DNA of 16,137 bases. Origin: an uncultured archaeon A07HN63. Lineage in GTDB: Archaea; Halobacteriota; Halobacteria; Halobacteriales; Haloferacaceae. The stretch spans positions 269,153 through 285,289 of the forward strand of contig KI543219.1 in the NCBI GenBank assembly GCA_000496215.1, read 5' to 3'. Position 1 is the first letter of the stretch, and each line of letters begins with the position of its first letter. Below are positions 5,687-13,395 of this stretch, one piece after another. Made by a program: the position numbers and the translations under genes. Below the pieces are notes generated by a model. The model was not told where the DNA came from, made no database searches, and saw only the letters and a list, made by a program, of their open reading frames with translations.

Positions 5687-7213
5687 TCAGGCGAACAGCG
5701 CGGCCGCGGCGGCCTCGGCGGTCTCGATAACCGGCCCGAAGCCCGGCAGCAGGAGCAGCGTCACGACGCCGGCGACGATGACAGCGGCGTAGAGTCCGGT
5801 TGGCTTGCTGTCGAGGGCGTCAAGGCTGCCGTTTGCCTCCTCGAACCACAGCGCCTTGACAACCCGGCTGTAGTAGAACAGCGACAGCGCGCTGGTGACC
5901 GCGCCGACCGCCGCGAGCCACCAGAAGCCGGCGTTGATCGCCCCGAGGAAGAGGATGTACTTCGAGAAGAAGCCGCCAAACACCGGCAGGCCGGCGAGGC
6001 TAAACATGAAGACCGCCATGGCGAGACTCGCCATCGGGGCCTTCCGGCCAACCCCCGCGTAGTCCTCGAAGGTGCGGCCGATTCCCCAGTGTTCGACCAT
6101 GGCGATAAAGAGGAACGCGCCGGTGTTCATGAAGCCGTAGACGAAGAGGTGGGCCATCGCCGCGCCCATCACCGACGCGTTGGCCGGGTTGGCGTCGGCG
6201 GTCACCGCGGCCAGCCCGATCAGCGCGTAGCCCGCGTGGCCGATTGAGGAGTACGCGAGCATGCGTTTGACCTCCGTCTGGGTCGCCGCCGCGAAGTTGC
6301 CCAGCACCATCGTCACGACCGCGAGAATCCCGAACAGCAGCCCCCAGTCGATAGCGACGCCGAGAGCCGGCTGGAAGGCGACCGCGAACACACGGAAAGC
6401 GACGACGAAGCCGGCGGCCTTCGAGGCCGACGAGAGGAACGCACTGATCGGCGCGGGCGCGCCCTCGTACGCTTCGGGGGCCCAGAAGTGGAACGGCACC
6501 GACGCCGTCTTGAACGCGAAGCCGCCGGCGATCATCAGAATCCCCACGCCGAGAATCCCGTCGAGATCGCCGACGCCACCGATCTGGGCGGCGATGTCGG
6601 TCAACAGCAGTGTTCCGGTCGCGCCGTAGACAAGGCTGATCCCGAAGGCGAAGACAGCCGCCGACACCGCCCCGATCAGGAAGTATTTCAGGCCTGCTTC
6701 GACGCTACCGCGATTGGTCTTGAGGTACGCCACGAGCGCGTAGGACGGTAGCGACGCCATCTCGAGGCTGACGAAGACGGTCGCCAGCGAGTTGGCGACG
6801 GCCATCAGTGTCATCGCGGTCGTCGCAAACAGGAGCAGCGAGTAGTACGACCCCGGGTTCTCGTCGGCTTCCAGATAGTCGTAGCTGGCGACGCTGACCA
6901 TGGCCGCGACGCTGGTGACGATAGCGATGAAGAACAGCGCGGTGCCGTCGACGATGATGGTCTCGCTAAACAGCCGGATCGCCCCGCCGCCGCCCGGCTG
7001 TCCGGTGCCGGAGGCGAGATACCACAGCGAGAGGCCGAGCGCGGACAGCGTGCCCGCAACCGCGGTGCCGGCAACGAGTTCCAGCGACCGCTCGTCCGGC
7101 CAGAGACTGTCGATACCGAGGACAGCCAGCCCGCTCAGCGCGACCAGCAGTACCGGCGCCAGCGCGCGCACGCTGAACGCCCAGTCGGTCGTCGCCTGTA
7201 GCAGCAGGCTCAT
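5687..7213 (-). CDS. nuoN: Complex I proton-pumping subunit NuoN
   Basis: Membrane subunit N of a complex I-type oxidoreductase, one of three antiporter-like proton-pumping subunits. It has 508 residues, close to the family norm, and is hydrophobic throughout, consistent with about 14 transmembrane helices. Key residues of the pump are visible: E151 in SLEMASLPSY, K235 in FKTASVPFHFWAPEAYEG, and K265 in SSASKAAGF. The start ATG at 7213 overlaps the nuoM stop as ATGA and follows a strong Shine-Dalgarno stretch (GGGAGGTGGGG), which fixes the start. It is the last subunit gene of the operon. The C-terminus ends in an alanine-rich helix. There is no sign of truncation or frameshift. Confidence 0.95.
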   Translation of the reverse strand: MSLLLQATTDWAFSVRALAPVLLVALSGLAVLGIDSLWPDERSLELVAGTAVAGTLSALGLSLWYLASGTGQPGGGGAIRLFSETIIVDGTALFFIAIVTSVAAMVSVASYDYLEADENPGSYYSLLLFATTAMTLMAVANSLATVFVSLEMASLPSYALVAYLKTNRGSVEAGLKYFLIGAVSAAVFAFGISLVYGATGTLLLTDIAAQIGGVGDLDGILGVGILMIAGGFAFKTASVPFHFWAPEAYEGAPAPISAFLSSASKAAGFVVAFRVFAVAFQPALGVAIDWGLLFGILAVVTMVLGNFAAATQTEVKRMLAYSSIGHAGYALIGLAAVTADANPANASVMGAAMAHLFVYGFMNTGAFLFIAMVEHWGIGRTFEDYAGVGRKAPMASLAMAVFMFSLAGLPVFGGFFSKYILFLGAINAGFWWLAAVGAVTSALSLFYYSRVVKALWFEEANGSLDALDSKPTGLYAAVIVAGVVTLLLLPGFGPVIETAEAAAAALFA

Positions 7214-8739
7214 AGCGCCCCACCTCCCAGCAGGTCAAGCAGCGGCACGGTTGCATCGAGTATCATGTTCCAGAACAGCGAGGGAACGACACCGAGGACG
7301 ATGATCGCCGCCAGCAGCGCGGCCAGCGGGGCAATATCGTGTATCGGCGCGCGGTCGAGTTCGTACTCGGTTTCCAGTCGGAACGGCCCGAACAGGGTTC
7401 GCTGCATCGCAAACAGCAGGTAGCCGGCGACGATGACGATGCCGAACATCGCCAGGCCGGTGAACAGCGGCGCGGATGGTAGCACCGTCGAGCCGAAGGA
7501 ACCGACGAAGATGAAGAACTCGCCGGCGAAGCCAGCCATCAGCGGCAGGCCCATGTAGGCGAACGCGCCGGCGACGAGAATCCAGACCGCGACCGGCATC
7601 CGATCCGCAAGCCCGGACATATCGCCGACGAGTCGGGTGTGTGTCGCGTTGTAGATAACGCCGACCGCCATGAACATCAGCCCCGAGATGAGGCCGTGGG
7701 CGATCATCTGGAAGGTTGCGCCACCGAGGCCGAACTCGGTGAAGGCGACCAGCCCGAGGATGACATACCCCATCGACGAGACCGACGAGTAGGCGACGAT
7801 CCGTTTGAGATCCTGCTGGGCCAGCGCCAGCATCGCGCCATAGATCACCGACAGCACGGCGATAGCCGCAATCGGGACGGCGAACGCACTCGCCTGTTCG
7901 GGCAGCATGGTGAAGTTGAATCGCAGCAGGGCGTAGGTCCCCATCTTTAGCAGGACACCCGCCAGCATCACCGACACTGGCGTCGGCGCTTCGACGTGGG
8001 CATCCGGCAGCCACGTATGCACCGGGACGACCGGCACCTTGACCGCAAACCCGATAAACAGCGCGGCGAAGGCGACAGCGGCCAGCGCGTCGGGGGCAAG
8101 GAAGTAGAAGTTTCCGAGTTCGCCTGCCGCCAGTGACTGGGTGATCGCCGGCAGGCCGAAGCTGTTGATCGGCAGCGACACCACCAGCATCATGAAGCCG
8201 ATAAACATCACCAGCGACGCGATGTTGGTGTAGACGAAGAACTTGATCGCGGCGTACTGCCGGCGCGGGCCGCCCCAGACACCGATCAGGAAGTACATCG
8301 GGACGAGCACCGCCTCCCAGAAGACGAACCACGCAAAGAAGTCCAGCGCGGTGAAGACGCCGATCAGGTTCGCCTCCATCAACAGCATGAGGCCGTAAAA
8401 CTGGCTCTTGCGGGTGTCGATGGGTGTCCACGCGCTGACGATAGCCAGCGTCGTGAGGAACGTCGTCAGGACGACCAGCGGCAGGCTGATCCCGTCGACG
8501 CCGACGTACCACTGGAAGGTGTAGCCCGCGACCTCGAGCCACGGGAGGACCGTCTGGAAGGCGATATCGCCGCCGGTCAGCGCGTTGCCGCTGCCGGTGA
8601 ACGTCGCCCACATGTAGAGACTACCCGCGACGGGGACGAGGCTCAGCCCGAAGGCGGTCTTGGGGGCGTACTCGTCTGGCAGCGCGAAGACGATCACGGC
8701 CGAGAGGAAGGTGGCCGCGAGCAGGGCCTCGATTATCAC
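7210..8739 (-). CDS. nuoM: Complex I proton-pumping subunit NuoM
   Basis: Antiporter-like membrane subunit M of complex I, about 14 transmembrane helices, 509 residues from the preferred start. Conserved pump residues, in that numbering: E142 in FVFWEAVLVPMY (the essential TM5 glutamate) and K234 in FAVKVPVVPVHTWLP, followed by the DAHVEAPTPVS signature and the broken-helix region of the family. I chose GTG at 8739, giving MIIEALL, because it overlaps the nuoL stop as GTGA and lies a few bases after GGGTGG, a plausible Shine-Dalgarno motif. A GTG at 8748 would add three residues. The stop overlaps nuoN by four bases, which suggests translational coupling. Identification is firm. Confidence 0.95.
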   Translation of the reverse strand: MIIEALLAATFLSAVIVFALPDEYAPKTAFGLSLVPVAGSLYMWATFTGSGNALTGGDIAFQTVLPWLEVAGYTFQWYVGVDGISLPLVVLTTFLTTLAIVSAWTPIDTRKSQFYGLMLLMEANLIGVFTALDFFAWFVFWEAVLVPMYFLIGVWGGPRRQYAAIKFFVYTNIASLVMFIGFMMLVVSLPINSFGLPAITQSLAAGELGNFYFLAPDALAAVAFAALFIGFAVKVPVVPVHTWLPDAHVEAPTPVSVMLAGVLLKMGTYALLRFNFTMLPEQASAFAVPIAAIAVLSVIYGAMLALAQQDLKRIVAYSSVSSMGYVILGLVAFTEFGLGGATFQMIAHGLISGLMFMAVGVIYNATHTRLVGDMSGLADRMPVAVWILVAGAFAYMGLPLMAGFAGEFFIFVGSFGSTVLPSAPLFTGLAMFGIVIVAGYLLFAMQRTLFGPFRLETEYELDRAPIHDIAPLAALLAAIIVLGVVPSLFWNMILDATVPLLDLLGGGAL

Positions 8740-10769
8740 TGGAACCACCCCCCGATCAGGGCGAAGACAACGAGCAGCGTCGTCAGCCCGAGCGTGAGCA
8801 GCAGGGCGTAGTTGCCAACGATCCCGGTCTGAACCCGCCGGATTCGCTCGCTACTCAGCAGGCTCACCGAGGAGACGCCGTTGACGACGCCGTCGACGAC
8901 GCCCTGATCGAACGTGTCGGCACCGCTGGCGGCGTCGCGGACGGCGTCGGCGATCCGGACCTGATACTCGTCCTGATAGTAGTTGTTGTACAGCAACTCG
9001 CGGATCTGACCGAGTTTGGCCGTGTGTTCGGCCGGGTCAGCGACGCCGTAGAGTCGCCACGCGAGGGCGAGTCCGGCGAGCGCGAGCGTCAGCGAGACGG
9101 CCGCGCCCGCGATGACGGTCGCCGCCTCGCCGCCGAAGAGATAGCCGCTCTCGTAGGGGCCGATCTTCGCGTAGTGGTGCGAGGAGAGCCCCTCGATACC
9201 GCCCCAGTCGTTGTTGAGCCACTTGTGCAGGACATCAATCCCCTTGATGCCGAGTACCTTCTTCACCGGCACGAGGTTGATGCCGCCGGTGACGACAGCG
9301 AGGACGCCGAGCACGGAGAGCGGTCCCTTGACGTTCCAGCGAACCGGGTGCGGATCGCGGGCGAGATCGCTCCGTGGCTCGCCGTGGAACGTGAGGAACA
9401 CCATCCGGAAGGTGTAGAACGCCGTGACCGGCACCGCAAGCAGCCCGAAGACGTAGCCAATGAGGAGCAGTGGCTCGTTGAGGCCGTGGATAAGCGTCTC
9501 GTAGAGAATCTCGTCTTTCGACCAGAAGCCGGCAAAGGGGAAGATGCCGGCCAGCGCGAGCGAGCCGGCGAGGAACGTCCAGTAGGTGACTGGGAGCTTG
9601 TTCTTGAGGCCGCCCATCTCCCACATGTCCTCAACGTGGTGCATGGCGATGATGACCGAGCCGGCACCGAGGAACAGCAGGGCCTTGAAGAACGCATGGG
9701 TCGTCAGGTGGAAGACCGCCGCGACGTACCCACCCGAGCCGAGGGCGAGCATCATGTAGCCGTACTGCGAGATCGTCGAGTACGCCAGCACCTGTTTGAG
9801 CTCCTGTTTGACGACGCCCATCGTCGCCGCGAACAGCGCGGTAAAGCCGCCGACCAGCGCGATAATCCCCATCGCAGTTGGCGACAACACGTAGAAGCCG
9901 TACATGCGGGCGACAAGATAGACACCCGCAGCGACCATCGTTGCCGCGTGAATCAGCGCGGAGACGGGGGTCGGGCCTTCCATCGCGTCCGGCAGCCACG
10001 TGTGCAGCGGGAACTGTGCGGATTTCCCGATGACGCCGCCGAGAACCAGGAGGCCGACAATCGTGAACCACGTCGATTCGGCCATGTTACCTGGCGTCCA
10101 CACCGTTGCGTCGCCACCGAGTGCGGCCTCGGCGAGATGGGGGAACGACTCCGCGCCAGCAAAGGCCGCGGTGCCAAAGGTCGTGAAGACGGCAACGACG
10201 CCGATCAGGAAGAAGTAATCGCCGAACCGGGTGACGAGGAACGCCTTTTTCGCGGCCGACGGCGGGCCGGGCTCCCGGAAGTGGAAGCCGATCAGCAGGT
10301 ACGAACAGAGCCCGACCAGCTCGAAGAACATGAACGCCATCAACAGGTTGTCGGCGATGACAAAGCCGAGCATGCTGGCCGTAAAGAGGCCAAGCCCGGC
10401 GTAGTAGCGCGGCAGGTCCTCCTCGCCCTCGTCGTTCATGTAGCCGAGGCTGAAGACGTGGACGAGCAGGGCGATCAGCGAGACGATCACCAGCATGAGC
10501 GCCGAGAGCGGATCGATCAGCGCGCCGAAGCTCAGCGTCCAGTCCTGTGCGCCGGTGCCGACGGCCCACGTGTAGAAGGTCTCGTTGACGGTCCGACCGC
10601 CGTAGACCGCAGCGAGCGTCGCCAGCGACAGCAGCAGCGAGCCCGCGGTCGCGGCGATCCCGCTGTAGGCCCCGCCTTTGGGGAGGTTGTCACGAGCGAA
10701 CAGTGCGACGACAAACGAGACGAACGGTAACAGGACGATGGCCTGTGCGTATGCTGAGACTGATACCAT
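8736..10769 (-). CDS. nuoL: Complex I proton-pumping subunit NuoL
   Basis: Largest antiporter-like membrane subunit, at the distal end of the proton-pumping arm. It has 677 residues, longer than NuoM and NuoN because the C-terminus contains the lateral helix (HL) and anchor helix found in NuoL. Conserved features seen: E150 in FMFFELVGLCSY, D184 in RFGDYFF, K249 in IGKSAQFPLHTWLP, the DAMEGPTPVSALIH signature ending with H274, and the GVYLVAR segment. The ATG at 10769 lies four bases after the nuoK stop, with GAGGTGG at 10777-10783 as Shine-Dalgarno, so the start is well supported. A soluble loop near residues 505-545 sits between the pump core and the C-terminal helices. Intact, no anomalies. 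Confidence 0.96.
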   Translation of the reverse strand: MVSVSAYAQAIVLLPFVSFVVALFARDNLPKGGAYSGIAATAGSLLLSLATLAAVYGGRTVNETFYTWAVGTGAQDWTLSFGALIDPLSALMLVIVSLIALLVHVFSLGYMNDEGEEDLPRYYAGLGLFTASMLGFVIADNLLMAFMFFELVGLCSYLLIGFHFREPGPPSAAKKAFLVTRFGDYFFLIGVVAVFTTFGTAAFAGAESFPHLAEAALGGDATVWTPGNMAESTWFTIVGLLVLGGVIGKSAQFPLHTWLPDAMEGPTPVSALIHAATMVAAGVYLVARMYGFYVLSPTAMGIIALVGGFTALFAATMGVVKQELKQVLAYSTISQYGYMMLALGSGGYVAAVFHLTTHAFFKALLFLGAGSVIIAMHHVEDMWEMGGLKNKLPVTYWTFLAGSLALAGIFPFAGFWSKDEILYETLIHGLNEPLLLIGYVFGLLAVPVTAFYTFRMVFLTFHGEPRSDLARDPHPVRWNVKGPLSVLGVLAVVTGGINLVPVKKVLGIKGIDVLHKWLNNDWGGIEGLSSHHYAKIGPYESGYLFGGEAATVIAGAAVSLTLALAGLALAWRLYGVADPAEHTAKLGQIRELLYNNYYQDEYQVRIADAVRDAASGADTFDQGVVDGVVNGVSSVSLLSSERIRRVQTGIVGNYALLLTLGLTTLLVVFALIGGWFQ

Positions 10770-10773
10770 TGAA

Positions 10774-11076
10774 TTACCACCTCATTGTTGCGGCGTCCAT
10801 CACGTCGATATCGCCGAAGTTGCGGTAGAGGACGAGGATGATCCCGATCCCGACCGCGACCTCGGCGGCAGCCAGTGCGATCGTGAACAGCGCGAACGTC
10901 TGCCCGGTGAGGTTGCCCCACATGAGCGAGAAGGCGATCAGGTTGATGTTCGCGGCGTTCAGCATGAGTTCGACCGACATCAGGAAATACAGCGCGTTCC
11001 GCCGGGTCAGCACGCCGTAGAGCCCGATACAGAACACAGCCGAGGAGAGCAACAGATAGTACTCGACGGGAACCAT
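10774..11076 (-). CDS. nuoK: Complex I membrane subunit NuoK
   Basis: Small three-helix membrane subunit K (100 residues, the family length), part of the antiporter-like proton channel next to NuoJ, related to MrpC. The two buried glutamates are E36 in SVELMLNAANINL and E72 in ALAAAEVAVGI, the same positions as in the E. coli protein as I recall it. The ATG at 11076 shares one base with the nuoJ2 stop (TGATG) and follows GGAGGTGA at 11083-11090 with six bases between them. A short hydrophilic C-terminal tail (DIDVMDAATMRW) is at the end. Identification is firm. Confidence 0.95.
   Translation of the reverse strand: MVPVEYYLLLSSAVFCIGLYGVLTRRNALYFLMSVELMLNAANINLIAFSLMWGNLTGQTFALFTIALAAAEVAVGIGIILVLYRNFGDIDVMDAATMRW
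10777..10783 (-). promoter_or_regulatory. Ribosome binding site of nuoL
   Basis: GAGGTGG on the minus strand lies seven bases before the nuoL ATG at 10769 and overlaps the last codons of nuoK. It decides the nuoL start and shows that internal operon genes are translated by the Shine-Dalgarno mechanism, unlike the apparently leaderless genes on the left of the window. Confidence 0.7.
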
Positions 11077-11474
11077 CAGTCGTCACCTCCGTGGTCGAGA
11101 CCAGCCTCGGCCTCGGTGTCGGCGGTGCCGGCGACCTCGCCGTCGACGACCTCGTTGCCGCCACCCGTCAGCGCCGAGATGATCGTGCCGTCGTCCTCGC
11201 GTTTGGCGAGGTAGACCGCGCTGTCGAGGGCGACATCCAGCGCGATACCGATAATCAGGAAGGTAGCCAGAAAGCCCTCAACCGGGACGGTGCCCTCTCC
11301 GATATCGAACAATGCGTACCCGATGTTGGTGACGATAGCCGCATCGGCCGGGAAGCCGGCCGGCGTGGGGAAGCCCGCTGCCGAACTGAGAATGATTCCC
11401 GCCAGCACGCCGAAGAGCGCGACGGCCGCTGCGCCCGGATTGATTGCGACGGCCGATTCCTCGGAGTCGCTCAT
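11076..11474 (-). CDS. nuoJ2: Complex I subunit NuoJ, C-terminal part (NuoJ2)
   Basis: A 132-residue protein corresponding to the C-terminal half of bacterial NuoJ, with two clear hydrophobic segments near residues 14-36 and 66-92. The second lies in the GFLATFLIIGIALDVALDSAVYL region. Haloarchaea carry nuoJ as two genes, and the upstream nuoJ1 has the N-terminal part. The N-terminus is a short acidic stretch, and residues about 94-132 are an unusually acidic hydrophilic tail (EVVDGEVAGTADTEAEAGLD) likely facing the cytosol. The ATG at 11474 overlaps the nuoJ1 stop as ATGA and follows GGAGGTGA at 11482-11489. Assignment rests more on position and membrane pattern than on strong motifs. Confidence 0.85.
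   Translation of the reverse strand: MSDSEESAVAINPGAAAVALFGVLAGIILSSAAGFPTPAGFPADAAIVTNIGYALFDIGEGTVPVEGFLATFLIIGIALDVALDSAVYLAKREDDGTIISALTGGGNEVVDGEVAGTADTEAEAGLDHGGDD
11083..11090 (-). promoter_or_regulatory. Ribosome binding site of nuoK
   Basis: Perfect anti-16S match GGAGGTGA on the minus strand, six bases before the nuoK ATG, inside the end of nuoJ2. It supports the start and tight translational coupling. Confidence 0.7.
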
Positions 11475-11737
11475 ACGCCGCTCACCTCCGACTCGGATTC
11501 GTTTCGCGTCAGCATCACGGCGAACGTAATCAGGATGAGTACCCCGCCGACGTAGACGAGAATCTGCATCGCAGCGATGAACTCAGCCTGTAACAGCACG
11601 TAGTGCACCGCGACGCTCAACAGCGCGCCGCCAAGCAACAGCGAGGCGTGAAACACGTCTCGCACGAGGACGACGCCCAGACTGAACCCCACCGTCAGGA
11701 GGGCGAACAGCGCGAACGCGATGGTCTCATAAACCAT
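11471..11737 (-). CDS. nuoJ1: Complex I subunit NuoJ, N-terminal part (NuoJ1)
   Basis: An 88-residue hydrophobic protein matching the N-terminal half of NuoJ: three membrane segments (about 5-25, 30-50, 55-80) and the family segment EFIAAMQILVYVGGVLILITF, shown here by its Y and double-G positions (LVYVGGV). NuoJ lies between NuoK and NuoH/NuoA in the membrane arm and carries the pi-bulge helix involved in coupling. The ATG at 11737 has no good Shine-Dalgarno motif, unlike its neighbours, and follows the only large gap in the operon (11738-11863). It may therefore also start from an internal promoter. Its stop overlaps nuoJ2. Firm as NuoJ N-terminal part. Confidence 0.9.
   Translation of the reverse strand: MVYETIAFALFALLTVGFSLGVVLVRDVFHASLLLGGALLSVAVHYVLLQAEFIAAMQILVYVGGVLILITFAVMLTRNESESEVSGV
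11482..11489 (-). promoter_or_regulatory. Ribosome binding site of nuoJ2
   Basis: GGAGGTGA on the minus strand, seven bases before the nuoJ2 ATG at 11474 and inside the last codons of nuoJ1. It shows that J2 is translated as a separate polypeptide rather than by frameshift from J1. Confidence 0.7.
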
Positions 11738-11762
11738 TACCTGTGTATCCCGAAGGAATCCC

Positions 11763-11775
11763 TTTGAAGATTTCG
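11763..11775 (-). promoter_or_regulatory. Possible internal promoter before nuoJ1
   Basis: On the minus strand CGAAATCTTCAAAGG lies about 24-38 bases before the nuoJ1 ATG. CGAAA resembles the haloarchaeal BRE, and TTCAAA is a weak TATA-like match at the leaderless distance. The lack of a Shine-Dalgarno motif at nuoJ1 is consistent with initiation here, but the TATA match is poor. Confidence 0.3.
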
Positions 11776-11779
11776 AGAC

Positions 11780-11830
11780 GCCGCCGCGACACAGCCGACC
11801 AGCCGGACGGCCTATCGGCTCTGCGGCGGC
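11780..11830. other. Stem-loop in the nuoI-nuoJ1 gap
   Basis: An imperfect inverted repeat in the non-coding gap. GCCGCCGC (11780-11787) pairs with GCGGCGGC (11823-11830), and AGCCGA (11793-11798) pairs with TCGGCT (11815-11820). That gives 14 GC-rich pairs with a small internal loop and a 16-base apical loop. There is no T-run after it on the minus strand, so it is not a standard archaeal terminator. It could set mRNA stability or processing between the two halves of the operon. Confidence 0.5.
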
Positions 11831-11863
11831 AAAACAGGCCCGGCAGCGATGGTAGCTGGGCGA

Positions 11864-12325
11864 CTACTGATAGTCGACTTCGCCGTCGCCCTCGCCGATC
11901 CAGGCGTCCCGATCCGGGTTTCGGGAGTTCAGCGGGTCGATTCCCTTGTACCACGGCACGTTCTTCAACTGTTCTTTGTTGTAGACGAACTCGTCTTTCG
12001 TGTCCGCCGTGAACTCGAAGTTCTGGGTCAGCAGGATCGCATCGACGGGACAGACCTCCTCACAGAGCCGGCAGTAGATACACTGCCCGATGTGGAGGTT
12101 GTACTGCTCGCCGTTGCGCTGGTCGTCCATCACGATCTGGATGGTGTCGTTCGGACAGACGTTCTCGCACTGCCGACACCAGATACACCGCTCTTGGCTG
12201 AACTTGTGGACACCGCGGAACCGCGGGCTGACCTCGGGTGCGGTTTCGGGGTATTCGACCGTGAATGTCTTGCCGCTCAATGCGTGTTTCATCGTCGTCG
12301 CCATGCCTTTGAGGAGTCCAATCAT
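11864..12325 (-). CDS. nuoI: Complex I 2x[4Fe-4S] subunit NuoI
   Basis: Ferredoxin-like subunit I (153 residues) that passes electrons to NuoB through clusters N6a and N6b at the membrane surface. Two complete CxxCxxCxxxCP motifs are seen: C47, C50, C53, C57 (CIWCRQCENVCP) and C82, C85, C88, C92 (CIYCRLCEEVCP). An amphipathic N-terminal stretch (residues 1-18) probably lies on the membrane. The C-terminal tail is acidic. The ATG at 12325 overlaps the nuoH stop as ATGA and follows GGGGGTGA, fixing the start. With NuoE, F and G not in the window, NuoI is the most exposed Fe-S subunit encoded here and a possible docking point for an external donor (inference). Confidence 0.96.
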   Translation of the reverse strand: MIGLLKGMATTMKHALSGKTFTVEYPETAPEVSPRFRGVHKFSQERCIWCRQCENVCPNDTIQIVMDDQRNGEQYNLHIGQCIYCRLCEEVCPVDAILLTQNFEFTADTKDEFVYNKEQLKNVPWYKGIDPLNSRNPDRDAWIGEGDGEVDYQ

Positions 12326-13395
12326 GCGATCACCCCCACGATTATGGCCGTGAGCACCAGGTTGGCGAAGGACAGCACGAGCATGCCCTTCCAACCGATC
12401 TCGATTAGCTGGTCGATACGAACGCGCGGCAGCGCCGAGCGGCACCACTGGGTGAACAGGAAGAACGCCCAGATCTTGATGATGAACCAGACGAAGCCCG
12501 GCAGCACCGGCCCCGCTGGCCCGCCAAGGAAGATCGTCGCCATGATCGCCCCGCCGAGGAAGACGTGGAGGAACTCCCCGAGGTAGAACAGGACGAAGTA
12601 GACCGAGGAGTACTCGGTCTGGTAGCCGGCGACGATCTCGGTCGGTGCCTCCGGAATGTCGAACGGGTTGCGCCCGATCTCCGCCATGTTCGCCACGAGG
12701 AACAACACGAACGCGAACGGATTGACGAAGGCAAACCACGACGGGATCGAGACGCCGGCCACCGAGACGAGCGTCCCGGTCTGGGCGGCAACGATCTCGC
12801 CCATCTGCAGCGAGCCCGCAAAGACGACGACCGACATGGCCGTCACGATCAGCGGGATCTCGTAGGCGATGTTCTGGGCGACCGCGCGCAGCCCGCCCAT
12901 CAGCGAGTACTTGTTATTCGACGCGTAGCCACCCATCACCAGCGACACCGACGCAATCGACGCGAACGCAAAGACGAGCGCGAGGCCCGCCTCGGGGTCG
13001 GCCAGCTGAATGTTGAACGGGCCGAGATTCCCCATCGGAATGACCGCAAAGCCGAGCATCGCAGACGCCGGCAGGATGAGCGGTGCGAGATCGTACGAGG
13101 GACGGTCGGCACCCTCGGGAACGATCAACTCCTTCGAGAGGAGCCGGATCGCGTCGGCAACAATGATGAACAGGCCGAACGGACCGATCCGGTTGACGGC
13201 GATCCGGTCGGTGAAGCCGGCCGTGATCTTGCGTTTGGCCCACGGGCCAGCCACGCCGGTTTGCGCGAGCATCACGTTGCCGACAATGAACGCGCCGATA
13301 AACGCGCCGACGGCTGCGCCGACCGTCCCGCTGAGGCCGAGCAGCCCGGCGATCTGTTCCGGCAGCATCGCCTCACCCTGCAGGAGCCCAGCCAT
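12322..13395 (-). CDS. nuoH: Complex I quinone-site membrane subunit NuoH
   Basis: Membrane subunit H (357 residues, about eight transmembrane helices) that forms the quinone chamber with NuoB and NuoD. Family signatures are present: the NRIGPFG loop at 68-74, GGYASNNKYSLMGGLR at 155-170 followed by AYEIPL, and EIGRNPFDIPEAPTE at 239-253, which carries the loop acids important for quinone reduction and coupling. The ATG at 13395 shares a base with the nuoCD stop (TGATG) and follows GAGGTGGA. An internal Met at residue 10 is a less likely start. Full length and intact. Confidence 0.96.
   Translation of the reverse strand: MAGLLQGEAMLPEQIAGLLGLSGTVGAAVGAFIGAFIVGNVMLAQTGVAGPWAKRKITAGFTDRIAVNRIGPFGLFIIVADAIRLLSKELIVPEGADRPSYDLAPLILPASAMLGFAVIPMGNLGPFNIQLADPEAGLALVFAFASIASVSLVMGGYASNNKYSLMGGLRAVAQNIAYEIPLIVTAMSVVVFAGSLQMGEIVAAQTGTLVSVAGVSIPSWFAFVNPFAFVLFLVANMAEIGRNPFDIPEAPTEIVAGYQTEYSSVYFVLFYLGEFLHVFLGGAIMATIFLGGPAGPVLPGFVWFIIKIWAFFLFTQWCRSALPRVRIDQLIEIGWKGMLVLSFANLVLTAIIVGVIA

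Noticed and set aside
9024..10730. A 568-codon open frame on the plus strand opposite nuoL
   Set aside because: It is Arg/Asp/Glu-rich, has no recognisable domain, and lies opposite a well-supported conserved gene. Long antisense frames are expected in GC-rich haloarchaeal DNA.
12326..12739. A longer frame that would extend NuoI upstream into nuoH
   Set aside because: The extension is a shadow of nuoH. The ATG at 12325 with ATGA overlap and Shine-Dalgarno motif is the real start.
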